Assembly (NCBI GenBank): GCA_963576565.1
Contig: OY755047.1
Span: 25,861,171 to 25,925,170 of the forward strand
Length of the DNA: 64,000 nt
Direction: 5' to 3'
Source of the DNA: Aspidapion aeneum
Lineage: Eukaryota; Arthropoda; Insecta; Coleoptera; Brentidae
Positions 11,001 to 20,945 of this stretch are shown here, piece after piece (the first letter of the stretch is position 1; every line of letters begins with the position of its first letter). Made by a program: the position numbers and the translations under genes. Below the pieces are notes generated by a model. It was not told where the DNA came from. It saw nothing but the letters and a program-made list of their open reading frames with translations, and did no database searches.

Positions 11001-13103
11001 TTTGTACACCTACTGTGGGCAGCTGATCACCCCTCGATCAGCACACAAGATCACTTAAAAATTTAATTTCGAAAAAAACTCATTGTTAATAAATATATAT
11101 TCCATAAGAGTTTTACATTGTTTTTCCTTAACTGCAACATTTATTTGTTTTGTTGTATACCATTTCCTGATGGTTTAGGATAAACCATACAACTTTTGTA
11201 TTTACATATTTTTCTATTTCTGATATTAGGTGCAGTAGACCTTGGTTGAAATATATGGAAACACCCTATACACTCCTGTTCTTATAAAACAAGAATGTCA
11301 CCCTATATCATTCAATGTTTATTTATTTACTGTGTACTGTACTATTTTTTAAATGATGAATGCTTGGAGTAACAGGCTGAACTTTTGTAACTACCTTTAT
11401 TTTGCCTAAACACCCAACTCTTTCCGGAAATTCTTAAAATCCCTAGCAGATTGCGCAGGAGCAAAAATCTTTTATGCATTAGAGACTAAACGAAGCATAC
11501 AATTTGTAACAATGTTGCCATTTACTTTAAAACACATGTTTTAATTTACAAAAAAACTAGCCAGTTAATTTTTTAATGGGACTTTTTCCATCTCGTATTT
11601 TTGACATTTTTGGGGTCGGGGACACGGCCGTGAAAGCACTTAATTTGTAGAACATAAGCAATTTAGGGTTTTTTTCAGCGTTCATAGTTTTAACCATAGA
11701 GGAATATATACAGTATATATTGCTTATAACGATATCGGATATTACGGCATATCGTTATGGCGACAACATATTAAGTTCTATATAGAACCCAATTTGTTAA
11801 CTTTTTTCTCTATAACGACGCTCGGTTATCACGACCGAAATGTCCGTCAAATATCCAAGCTATCCAAAACCGTCCTAAAATACCATTTGTCATGGATTTC
11901 CCATTTAGGATCCCTATTTTTAGGTTATTTAAAGGCCATGAGAGCCCAGTCCATAGAACAGCATTTATACCTAACAAACCACAAATAGCCTCTTTCTCTG
12001 ATGACAAAACTGTTAAAGTTTGGGACATACCAACAGAGGCCACTTTACATACCTTCACAGGGCACACCGATTACATAAGAGCAGGTATTGTAAGTTCAGA
12101 TTTACCTGATATAGTGTTAAGCGGCGGGTATGACCATCTAGTCAAAATGTATGACACAAGGACAGGTGACAGTGTTATGTCAGTTAACCATGGCAGTCCT
12201 ATAGAATCATTGTTATTTCTTCCATCAGGAGGTTTGTTCTTGTCTGCTGGTGGTAGTGATATCAAAATTTGGAATACCTTAGCTGGAGGCAAACTAGTTG
12301 GAAGTATATCTCAACACCACAAAACAATCACTTGTCTAAGGCTAGCTTCAGATAACAAAAGACTGTTATCAGGAAGTTTAGATAGGCATGTTAAAATTTA
12401 TGACATTAGCAGTTTTAAAGTGGTTCATACATTAGATTTCCCAAATGCGGTATTAAGTTTGGGAGTGTCAAAAAATGATGACACTGTAGTTGCAGGGTTA
12501 GTTGATGGTGTCATTTCAGTTCAAAGAAGAGACGATACTAAAGAAGAAGATGAAGAGAGAAAACCTGTCAAAATGCCGTTTAGATATACAGCTTTAGAAA
12601 TACCATATACAGTAGATACAATAATTCCAGAGGTTGTCCACGAAAAAGAAGCAAAATATGACCATTTCTTAAGAAAGTTTGAATACTCGAAAGCACTAAA
12701 TGCAGTTCTAGTGAATTATGTTATTTCAAAGCACCCAGAAAGGACAGTAGTTGTTTTACAAGAATTAATTAAGAGAAAAGCTCTAACCAAAGCAATAAAA
12801 ACCAGAAATACAAAAACCACAAAACAGTTAGTAAAATTCTTCATTAGATACATTACTGACACGCGGTTTTCAAAAGTCTTAGTGTACATAGCCAATGATT
12901 TTCTAGATTTCCTTTTAGAAAGTGACGAAACGATGCCAACAGATTTGGCTAAACTTATAAAAGACTTATATCAAGTTTTAAAGCAAGAGGCTGAATTGTC
13001 AAAACAACTGGCAGCAGCTGAGGGAATGATGCAAACGTTACTGGCCAGTCAGGTTACAAATGAAGAAGAAACACAGTACAAAATTAAGATTAGTAATGAA
13101 TGA
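8058..13103 (+). CDS. UTP15: UTP15, WD40 subunit of the small-subunit processome (three exons)
   Basis: Exons: 8058-8147, 8299-8555 and 11924-13103. Junctions are CAG|GTATAT...TTTAG|CC and AAG|GTTAGT...TTTTTAG|G, and the phases join cleanly to a 508-residue protein, close to the usual length of about 515. Residues 1-30 (MTSFKKLNTK...) are followed by IKEFGPIDYIDFSP and RFRENAYGAIFRSDG. WD repeats follow with VKLFDVG, VKVWDIP (about 146-152), VKMYDTRTG, IKIWNTLAGG and VKIYDISS, then the C-terminal UTP15 helical domain from about residue 350 (KYDHFLRKFEYSKALNAVL...). UTP15 is part of the t-UTP/UTPA subcomplex, needed for pre-18S rRNA processing and optimal rDNA transcription in the nucleolus. 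Intron 2 (3.4 kb) is filled with transposons. An AATTAAA signal lies at 13165. The call is secure. Confidence 0.96.
9116..9226. mobile_element. Miniature hAT-type element built of GTACTT/AAGTAC repeats
   Basis: Perfect 8-bp target duplication TATGTTCA (9108-9115 and 9227-9234) and inverted ends CAGAGCT(A/G)TCA. Nearly the whole 111-bp body is GTACTT and its complement AAGTAC, about eight copies each way, so it folds on itself. The 8-bp duplication and CAG start indicate mobilisation by a hAT transposase. It lies in UTP15 intron 2. Confidence 0.88.
9385..10107. repeat. Two-copy tandem duplication, period 376 bp
   Basis: Both copies start GAATATTGCAAAGGTTTAAA (9385 and 9761) and run in parallel through GTCCAGCCAGCACATAAGAG, CTCTGCCCAGTGGCATGC and TACCTACCCTTTTCATTAGG. 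They differ by a few substitutions and small indels, so the duplication is recent relative to other repeats here. Confidence 0.93.
10583..11036. mobile_element. Non-autonomous hAT-type element with GTCCTGT arrays
   Basis: 8-bp target duplication ATCAGCAC (10575-10582 and 11037-11044) and inverted ends C(A/G)AGGGGTGATCAGCTG. Seventeen exact GTCCTGT heptamers occur, 7 in the left and 10 in the right subterminal region. All are in the same orientation, with spacing about 8-12 bp. No coding region. Repeated short motifs near the ends are the known binding sites of hAT transposases such as Ac; here the direct, same-strand orientation is unusual. Confidence 0.88.
11340..11690. repeat. Diverged interspersed repeat shared with ARV1 intron 3 (61840-62160)
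   Basis: Blocks in the same order in both places: GAGTAACAG(G/A)CTGAA, TTTTGCC(T/A)A(A/G)ACAC, GCGCAG near the middle, AATGTTGCCATTTAC and GGGACACGGCC. Both copies sit in introns of host genes. The family is not recognised and no coding capacity is seen. Confidence 0.75.
11727..11758. repeat. Short hairpin ATAACGATAT...ATATCGTTAT
   Basis: Inverted 10-mers with a short spacer in UTP15 intron 2, about 170 bp before exon 3. Probably the remnant of a small inverted-repeat element. Confidence 0.5.
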
Positions 13104-13164
13104 GTTATTTTTAGTGAAGGTTGTAAAATTTAGAAATAGTTTTAGTTAAGTTTATTTAATTTTG

Positions 13165-13171
13165 AATTAAA
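13165..13171 (+). terminator. UTP15 polyadenylation signal AATTAAA
   Basis: A variant ATTAAA hexamer 62 bp after the UTP15 stop, followed by a T-rich stretch. The same signal is kept in the downstream pseudogene copy (TTTTTAATTAAAGGG, near 14650). Confidence 0.6.
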
Positions 13172-13190
13172 GAGTTTTATTTATCTTGAC

Positions 13191-13887
13191 TCCATATATA
13201 TTTGTTTGATTGTTTGTTTATTTGTGCCTTTGTTTCAATTCTTACGACACCGTTTTTATCTACTTTTTGGATGAGAGACTTGGAACTTGATAGGTTTATA
13301 GTGTTCCCTTGACAATACCTTTACTTTTAAAAAGTTATAAAACTTAAAGATGGCCTGTCTGTCTTGTCTTATTTGTTATTGGCTTTGTTCCTGCCTGGAA
13401 CAATTCGCCAGTACTATTTGGTAGACTTCAAGATAATCTGGCTTCGGCCACTTGAGATCTGGATTTTAATGTTTCTTTGCAGTTATTCAATCTTATTCCT
13501 TAGATCTGTATCTTGTGTTGGAGTTTTTCTTGTTCCACCTTTTGCCTAGTTGTTGCTTTCACTTTTATCTTTCACTGTCAGTTTATACTAGGGGAGTTGT
13601 TAAAGGGAGTGTGAAGATGTTCACAAAATGTCATAAAATTTCAAAGAGCCTCTACCTACTTATATTTTTCTTCCTTATTAGGTTATTATGAAAATATTTA
13701 TTTCTAAAGGTCATGAAAGGTTATAATTTTTTCGGAACAAGGGAATAAAATGGCGTACAATTTTAATATATTGGTCGTAAAATCATAAAAAAGTGGCTTT
13801 AGCCGGTGGCATGCCGCCCTGAAAATTGCAAACTTTTTTATTAAGAAATCAACTTTGAATTTAAAACTTTTTCGTTTTGTCATTTAG
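13191..13887. other. Spacer between UTP15 and its pseudogene copy, no gene recognised
   Basis: The first ~150 bp (to about 13330) are the 3' flank that was duplicated with the gene and recurs at about 14680-14830. The rest is AT-rich without recognisable coding or repeat structure. Confidence 0.5.
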
Positions 13888-14577
13888 TTGTAGTGATACT
13901 AAACTTTGGAATACTTTAGCTGGAGGCAAAGTAGTTAAAAGTTCTCAACATTACAAAACAATAACTTGCTTACTGCTGGCGCTAGCAAGGCAGATGGTTT
14001 GTATAGGCATCTTAAAACATATATGACATCAGCAGTTTTAAAGTTAAAGAGATGATACTGAAGAAGATGATGAAGAGAGAAAGTCTCCCAAAATGTCGTG
14101 TAGGCATACAGCTTTAGAACATAGATAATAAATACAATCATATCGAGGTTGTCCACGATAAAGAAGCGAAATATGACCATTTCTTAAGAAAATTGGAATA
14201 CTCGAAAGCACTAAATGCAGTCCTAGTGAATTATGTTATCTCAAGGCACCCATAAAGGACAGTAGTTGTTTTACGAACCAGAAATACAAAAACCACAAAG
14301 CAATTAGTAAAATTCTTCATTAGATACATTACTGACACACGATTTTGAAAAGTCCTAGTGTACATAGCCAATGATTTTCTAGATTTCCTTTTAAAAAGTG
14401 ACGAAAGTATGCCAACTGATTTGACTAAACTTATAAAAGACTTATATCAAGTTAAAGCAAGAGGCTGAATTGTCAAAACAACTGGCAGCAGCTGACGGAA
14501 TGATGCAAGCGTTACTGTTCAGTCAGGTTACAAATGAAGAAGATACACAGTACAAAATTAAGACTAGTAATGAGTGA
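13888..14577 (+). pseudogene. Decayed tandem copy of UTP15 exon 3
   Basis: Begins TAGTGATACTAAACTTTGG, matching UTP15 from about 12250, and follows it to the stop codon, with several internal deletions (about 45 bp at ~14275, others near 13950-14060). In-frame stops are present, for example CACCCATAAAGG and CGATTTTGAAAAG. Homology continues into the 3'UTR, the polyA signal and beyond to ~14830. It is therefore a local genomic duplication and not a retrocopy. The first four WD repeats are missing. Confidence 0.93.
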
Positions 14578-14939
14578 TTTATTTTCAGGTTCTTAAATTT
14601 AGAAATAGTTTTTGTAATAAAAAAAAATTATTACTAAAGTTTGTTTAATTTTTAATTAAAGGGTTTTATTTAGCTTGACTCCGTATAGATTTGTTTGTTT
14701 ATGCCTTTGTTTCAGTTCTTGCGACAGTTGTTTTTCGTTTCTTCAACTATAATTCCTGGAAAGCTAGAGACTTGAAATTCGATGACTGTGTAGTGTCCAC
14801 GTGACAATTTACTTTTTTTATTAGAAAAAAGATCAAAATGGCGGATTTATAAAATCACGAAAAGTCATAAAATTTAAGTGTGATCATAAATTAATTAATT
14901 GTTATTTAACTTCACATCGCTTATAAAACTTAGATTTGA

Positions 14940-16570
14940 AAAATAGGCCAAAATTTCTATGGCTACTTATTTATTTCTCTTATTTGCGGAAGTCCCAAAC
15001 AATAAATTTTTTCCGGTTTTGATTTATTTAAACTTTTTTAGGCTTTTAAAAGGGGTTTTAAAAAACAAATTACCTAGTTTTCAAAACGTTTTCGTCTATT
15101 TTTTTCGTATTTTTCTTTTTTTTTCCACACCTTCCAGAATTTTTCAGCTCCTTATTTCACAACCTTTTGCTAAATATTTGCAGAATTCCCAAACGTTTTT
15201 AATTTTGTGTGGTTGTCCAGTACACTTTTGATTTAACTACAAACTTTTTTATATTTTTTCAAGCTTTTAGAGAACTTTTCCTGGATTTTTAAAACTTTAC
15301 CAGAAGTTTCAAAACGCTTTACGCTTTTCCATGGGCTTCTAGGGGGGGGGTCCGGTGTTCGGGGGGGGGGGAGGTTATCGTTTCGATTTGGTTTGGGGGG
15401 GGGGACATATCAAAACTAAACTAAATAAAAAAATAGAGTACATCTTGAGGCGTCTTAACCCCCCTCCCCTAACACATATTCTTGGATGCGCCACTGACTT
15501 CTATGTTTTGGGCTTTCCTAGAACAATTTTAGACTTTTACTGACGTTTGTATTCTTTTCCAGAAATATGTTAGATATTTCCAGGACACACATTCCATGGA
15601 CATTTTAAGGTTTTTGTAAACATTTGCAGACCCTTCCAGGACATACATATACAGAATTTCTCAGATTATTTCTACACTGTTTTAACAATAGAAACTATTC
15701 CATAAGGTTTCCGGACTATGGTCATTTACAGGGTTTTTTTTATAGCTTTTCCACACCGTCCCATAGACTTTCAGGATTCTTCAGCTATGTACCAATTTAC
15801 TGAACTTGCAACCTTATTCTGAACGGTTGCAGAATTTCTTATTGTTTTTCAGTACACTTTTGATTTATATAAACTTTTTTTAGACTTTTTCAAGTTTTAA
15901 GAGAACTTTTCCTGCCTTTACAAAACTTTTCCAGAATTTTCCAAAACGATTTAAACTTTTCTAGAATGTTTTATAAAACTTTTAGAGCATTGTAGGTTTT
16001 TCAGTATGATTTTTATTTTCTGGAACGTTTTGAAACTTTTTCAGAACATTCCAGAAACATTCGACATTTGAGGTTTTTATGAACGGTTTCAGGTTTTTTT
16101 CTGGAGTTTTACCGGACATATACAGAATTTTTCAGAACATTTATAACGTTTCCAGACAACTTTTGGGTTTTCCAGTACAAGTTTGATTGGTTTTGCAAAA
16201 CGATTTTAGGCTTTCTCAGACGTTTCCAGAAATAATTTATACTTTTCTATAGCGTTCTTTTCATGTTTGGCTTTCCTAGAACGATTTTGGACTTTTTCAG
16301 AAGTTTTCAGAAATATTTTAGAATGTTTGCAGGATATTTTAAAACTGTTTTAAACTTTTCCAGACTTTTAGAACCTTTTTAAACATTTCCATATCGTTCG
16401 TGGATTTTTCCAGAATGTTTCCAAGGTTTTCCAAAATGTTATCAGACTATTTCAGAACGTTTTAAGCTTTTTCACTTCCTTTTTTATGATGTTTGCAAAC
16501 ATTTTTAGCTCTTTTTAGAACATCCAGACTTAGAACGTAAAGAACGTGTTAGAAAATTTTAGACTTTTTA
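14940..16570. repeat. Degenerate T-rich repeat block with TTCCAGAA/AACGTTTT motifs
   Basis: Short phrases recur irregularly throughout: TTTTCCAGAA, CAGAACGTTTTA, GACTTTTTCAGA, TTTTAGAAC. At least eight TTCNNGAA palindromes occur (near 15134, 15556, 15937, 15958, 16019, 16052, 16219, 16410). It looks like an old, diverged minisatellite with a unit of about 25-40 bp. No coding sequence; stretches open on one strand are low-complexity. Confidence 0.65.
15341..15490. repeat. G-run cluster with GGATGCGCCACTG end
   Basis: Three runs of 9-11 G's (15342-15350, 15361-15371, 15394-15404), then CCCCCCTCCCCT and GGATGCGCCACTG. The last motif matches the end of the element at 43283-43534 (GGGTGCGCCACTG), so this is probably a truncated relative. 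The G-runs could form quadruplex DNA. Confidence 0.5.
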
Positions 16571-16679
16571 AAACTGCGTAATATTTTGTTTATGCTTGCA
16601 GGCCTTTTATTGTCTTAGCGTTCGACAAAATATACTATACACTATATACTATACTATTTTAGTAATATTTGTTTTATTA

Positions 16680-17000
16680 CTGCAACGTTTTGTCCGCGAA
16701 TGCCAGTCAGTGCAGGATTGTTCTACCGTTTCTGAACGACCCCTTTTACTTTATTGTTTTTTCGGTTGGCAACAATAAGCCACGTCGATCGACGCCGATG
16801 CGCAATTCCTGCTGCGAAAATTGTCGTTATGAACGTTTTTCATGGAAAAATCTGAAAGATGTATGAAAAACATCTGGTTGAAATGTAGATAAAGAACCAA
16901 AGATGATGCAGAAGGTAAATTTTTTCGGTATTTGCATGTTGGAAATGGTCAGGTTGATTTTTAAAAGTTAGCCACCTTTTTGTGAAAGCAGAACGTATTT
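16680..17000. repeat. Interspersed repeat related to 26460-26800
   Basis: Shared ordered phrases: CGTTTTG(T/C)CCGCGAA, TTTCTGAACG, TTGGCAACA, GAGCC/AAGCCACGTCG, GAAATGTAGATAAAGAACCAA-like and TTTTTTCGGTATTT-like sequence. Both copies are non-coding; the family is unknown. Confidence 0.65.
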
Positions 17001-17217
17001 AAAATAGATTCTAAAGGGACATGTTTCATATAGTTTCATGTTTCGTTGCTTCTGAAAGATTAGTTAGGTATATTTCTGTATTGTGAGGCAGGTATATATT
17101 AAGGTTGTGCCCATGGATTTTTTTGTGAATTGTTTGGGAAAATCACAAGGAAAATTGCTTAAAAATGTTTTAAATACAAAAAAATATACCTACTAAAGGT
17201 AATTTTGTCAATTTTTG

Positions 17218-17436
17218 CAGTGGCGGATCCAGGAGGGGACATAAAATAAGATGCATAAACCACAATTTTTTACCAAAATTACTTTAATTTACAAAAATGT
17301 TCACCTGCGGCGCATTTTATTCGCATATAGTACCAGCCTTCAGACCTCAGAATGATTAAAAACCGCAAAATTATTATTTTTTGTTTTTTTCTGCCTCCTT
17401 TGGCCCTTCCCCCAACCAGACATCACGTCCGCCACT
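17218..17436. mobile_element. Small inverted-repeat element with CAGTGGCGGA ends
   Basis: CAGTGGCGGATCC at the left and CGTCCGCCACTG at the right, about 220 bp, with a C-rich right arm. Similar CAGTGGCG or CGCCACTG ends occur at 15478-15490, 23951-23967 and 43283-43534. No clear target duplication is seen. Confidence 0.6.
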
Positions 17437-17446
17437 GCATTCTTGT

Positions 17447-17582
17447 TGTTTTCACCAATGCATGCCTACCCCGATTCAAAAAACGAATCACGTGAAGGCC
17501 CATGAATTTGCACTGGTTTTAAATGCAGCGTCACCTGATGCGTTTTTTGAATCGTGGTGGGCATGCATTGGTGGAAACAGGG
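17447..17582. mobile_element. Palindromic MITE
   Basis: Arms GTTTTCACCAATGCATGCC and GGCATGCATTGGTGGAAAC are inverted copies. The pairing continues through CGATTCAAAAAACG(A/C)ATCA. About 136 bp, no coding sequence. Confidence 0.8.
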
Positions 17583-17599
17583 TATAATGAACGTAGGTC

Positions 17600-17745
17600 T
17601 GCTAATGCTAAATAGTAGTAAAAATCTACATGATGATATTTTTTCAGGGGTCGTCCCCCCAAATATCATTAGGCATGTAAAATAGTAGTCAAAATCTACA
17701 GCGTGATATTTTTTCAGGGGTCATGCCCCTTTTCTGCCCTCTGAA
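17600..17745. repeat. Two-copy direct repeat, period about 68 bp
   Basis: AAATAGTAGTAAAAATCTACA followed by GATATTTTTTCAGGGGTC occurs at ~17608 and again at ~17680. The copies differ by a few bases. Confidence 0.8.
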
Positions 17746-17815
17746 ACTTTTTTTGGAAAGCCACTTGGTGCTTTTTTTTTTTTTACGGGTATGCGCACTC
17801 GCAAGGAGATCCCTA

Positions 17816-18565
17816 TCACGCTCGAGAAGCGGCAAGTGCGCGGAAATGTTGGTGTGTGTTGGTTTTGAAACGGTTCAGGTTGTAACCTGCAGGGAAAACT
17901 GTCGCAGGGAGTTTATTCCACAGCGATGCTGTTCTCCAGAGATATGAATTCTGATATAATGAGGTTCTTGGTGCCTCTATTTTGACAATAAATTGATGGT
18001 TACCGTCTGTTTGACGTGTTCGCCTAGTAGGTGCTACTCCCGGGGGGATCATACGTGCCAACTCTTCAGAGCATTTTCCGTGATAATACCTGTAGAAGAG
18101 AGATAGATCGCCCACAGTTCTTCGATGTTCGAGACTATCCAAGCTACGGGTAAGTGCGGGGTCATTGATCAGCTTGATAGCTCGTTTTTGCACGGTGTTC
18201 AAAAGCATTAAGGTATGTTTGGGTGCCGCACTCCATATATGTGAGCAGTACTCCATAGTTGGTCGAATCTGGGCTTTGTAGAGTGTCAGCAGTTGGCTTG
18301 GTGTATACAGATGTCTTGTACGAAATAGCACCCCAAGCTTTTCGGACGCCCTTTTAGCTATATCTGCCACGTGACTGTGCCAAGACATGTTGGTCTCTGC
18401 AGTGAGTCCTAAGATGTTCAACTGGCTCTGCAATGCGACAGCACTTCCAGATAGCATGATGTTTGGCTTACCGGTGCTGGTCTTTTTTGAAAACAGGGCT
18501 GCTTGGGTTTTCTGCGCGTTGAACTGTACAAGGTTTTTGTTGCCCCAGTCCTCTATTATCTCCAA
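17816..18565 (-). pseudogene. LINE ORF2 C-terminal domain, separate frame
   Basis: Open for 249 residues: NKNLVQFNAQKTQAALFSKK, LGLTAETNMSWHSHVADIAK, KLGVLFRTRHLYTPSQLLTL, YCSHIWSAAPKHTL, RAIKLINDPALTRSLDSLEH, and a final stretch with LWRTASLWNKLPATVFP. This is the thumb/C-terminal region of a Jockey/CR1-group RT. It continues the frame above after a decayed stretch that includes a stop (18566-18660). Confidence 0.9.
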
Positions 18566-18660
18566 GTCGTTATTTATCTGTGATTTCAGTTAGTCTAAGG
18601 TAATGAAATTCACGTGCGGAGAGGCATGTGGGTGGTATGACTGACGAGACTACATTGCTA

Positions 18661-20796
18661 TCATCTGCAAAGCAATAAAGTGGATTTACTGTTATCTATG
18701 AGGTCATTTATGTAAATCAGAAAAAGTGTTGGCGAAAGGATTGCTCCCTGTGCCACACCAGCATTTATTTGGTAAGAGTTGGATTTCCGGCCATCCAGTG
18801 CAACATAAATGGATCTATCCTTAAGGTAACTTTCAAACCAAGTGCAAAGTCTCGGCGACAATCCCGTTGCTTTGAGCTTGTTGAGCAGATTTTCATGCCA
18901 GACTTTATCGAATGCTTTAGATATATCTAAGTCAATTGTTCTTGTTTCACCTCGCAACTCAATCGCTTTTTGCCATAAGTAAGTGACGTATGTAAGTAAA
19001 TCGCCAGTTGACCTAAATTTTCGAAATCCGTATTGCTTGTCGTTGATAATTTTGTACTTTTCCAAGTACTTGGTTAGGTGATTGTTCACAACTCTTTCCA
19101 TTACTTTTGATATCACCGGAAGTAGAGCAATTGGTCTATAGTTTAACGGATCTGTCTTTTTTCCTTTCTTTGGAATGGGTTGTACTGCGGCAGACTTCCA
19201 TGATGATGGATATACTCCTTGCCTATAAGATAAATTGAATAATTTTGCGAAAGTTGGGGTGAGTTCGCTAGCACAATTTTTGAGTACTATCGCGGGAATG
19301 CCATCTGGACCCATTGCTTTGTTTGTATCCAACTTTTTAAGGGATTTTCGTATTTCTCTGTGACAAAAGGGCACCTCTGGCATACTGTGGGAAACCTTTT
19401 CAATGAACGGTGGAGTTTTTCCATTTGGCACTGTTAGGTTTGAGTTGGAGGAAAAGATTTTGGCCAGCATATTGGCTTTTTCCTCTGATGTTGTGGCTGA
19501 GTGAGTATTTTTATCTGTAAGTGGTGGTATGGATGAGTTGGTGAAGTTTGATCCAACGGCTTTTGCAAGAGACCAAAAGGACCTAGAACTACTTGGACAA
19601 TTCAGCAACCTGTTTTTTATTCTTTGATTGTATGTTTCTTTGGCGGCGGCAATAGTAATTTTGCAACTATTTCTGGCTTCTATAAATTCTGTGTGGTTTT
19701 GAGCGATTTGTTGTCGTTTCCAAAGGTTATATGCTCTGTGTTTTTTCTGTACAGCCGTTTGACACTGGCTGTTGAACCAAGGTTTTGCATTAGCTCTGCG
19801 TTTTATTGTATGTGGGATATATGCATCCATTCCAGATAAGATTACTTTTGTTATTTCATTACAGCAAATAGTGGGATCAGCTATTTTAAAGCAAACCTCT
19901 TGCCATGGAAAATCCAGGTAAAACTGTTTAAGGTCATTCCATTTTGACGATTTATAGTGCCACATTTTACGAGGAAGTGATTGTTGGCTTGGCGGTATGA
20001 ACATTTCGCACTTTGTTCTTATAAGTTTATGATCGGATGAACCAAGTGGGGGATCTACTTGAATTGTGTACAAGTCAGGATTTGTAGTTAGGAACAAGTC
20101 TAAAAGCGCTGCAAATTCACCCCTTTCTGAGATACGGGTAGGTTCATCGACAAGCTGCGTTAGACCACAACTTATGGCAAAAGCTTCTGCTTCCCTGCCT
20201 TCATTATCTGTTTTGTTGTGGTGTTTTAGCCAGGGTATATTGTGGACGTTGAAATCGCCTAAAAAAACAATTTCCGCATGTGGATAGTTAGACTGTATAC
20301 TATCACAGTTTTCGGATAATGTCGCAAAAAAGTTTTGATACTCGGTGTTACTTGGCGGTCGGTAGAGGCAGCAAATGAACTTGGTCGATGACTTTGAGGT
20401 GAATTTCAGCCATATGATATCGAGGTTCACTGGTTCTAGCTTCTCCTCTCGATGACATGAAAGGTCATTTTTAATGTACACACAGATCCCAAAATTATGT
20501 CGAAATCGGTGGTGTAGGTCATAGCCGGGATAAAGATAGTTCACAATAGGTGTTGCAGAACTGATTTTAGTTTCAGTGAGAACAAGGATGTCAGGTCTTT
20601 GTTCTTCAAGATGTTGGTGAACTGAATTCATGTTGGTACTTAATCCTCTTATATTGCTAAAATCAATTGTGAGTTGAGTTTTTGGTCTTTTTTTAATATC
20701 TTTGCATAAATGACCCCCAGGATCACCCGACGCCCGGAGATCCGAGTGGTCGGGTATTTTACCTCCGGAATATTTTGATCCTGGAGGCGCCATCAT
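18661..20796 (-). pseudogene. LINE ORF2: apurinic-type endonuclease plus reverse transcriptase, frame broken at the catalytic box
   Basis: 711 residues are open. Endonuclease signature: SNIRGLSTNMNSVHQHL (about 47-63), LTETKIS, CLYRPPSN, FLGDFNVHNIPWL (about 178-190) and GSSDHKLI (about 252-259). RT: LDTNKAMGPDGIPAIVLKN, NYRPIALLPVISKVMERVV, YGFRKFRSTGDLLTYVTYLW, DLDISKAFDKVWHENLL and NAGVAQGAILSPTLFLIYIND. The frame stops immediately before the catalytic FADD, which is present in another frame at 18671-18660. A one-base shift therefore inactivates it. The long upstream open frame implies fairly recent activity. Confidence 0.92.
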
Positions 20797-20945
20797 GCTA
20801 TCTGTTACTCATTGTTGGAACCGGACTGCCAGCGCAGTAGCGGAACGTGGTGATACCACTTAGCGCTACTCAGTTCTGGCATGGTGGTATCTCACCGGTC
20901 GACGCCCAATGAGTAAAAAGCGTCTACCACCTAGGGGTTGTTCAA

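Larger units (their letters stand above)
9235..11266. mobile_element. DNA element with ~130-bp inverted ends (GGGTGTTTCCAT...) in UTP15 intron 2
   Basis: Left end GGGTGTTTCCATTTATTTC and right end GAAATATATGGAAACACCC are inverted copies. The similarity continues inward through GGTCTACTGC, CAAAAGTTGTA and AACCATCAGGAAATG. Flanks (CA left, TA right) may be a decayed TA duplication. The interior has a tandem duplication (9385-10107) and a hAT insertion (10583-11036). No transposase could be recognised. It abuts the hAT element at 9116-9226. Confidence 0.75.
17769..20945 (-). mobile_element. Jockey/CR1/Daphne-like LINE with endonuclease and RT, frameshifted
   Basis: Minus-strand element ending in a poly(A) tail (the T-run at 17771-17784). 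It carries an endonuclease-RT frame (18661-20796) and a C-terminal frame (17816-18565), separated by a decayed ~100-bp stretch. The 5' part (20797-~20945) is non-coding and relatively GC-rich, and no ORF1 is visible. The absence of an RNase H domain together with the C-terminal layout (HLYTPSQLLTLYKAQIRPTM..WSAAPKH..RRTVGDLSLFYRYYHG) indicates a Jockey/CR1-group LINE. It is the best-preserved retroelement in the window. Confidence 0.9.

Noticed and set aside
13364..13549. Hydrophobic 61-codon frame after UTP15
   Set aside because: AT/T-rich chance frame in the duplicated 3' flank; not conserved in the pseudogene copy.
14959..15231. Phe/Leu-rich 90-codon frame resembling a membrane protein
   Set aside because: Low-complexity T-rich repeat; hydrophobicity is a by-product of TTT/CTT codons.
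15341..15405. G-quadruplex regulatory element
   Set aside because: The G-runs are better explained as the decayed, C/G-rich tail of a CGCCACTG-ended transposon; no gene promoter is adjacent.
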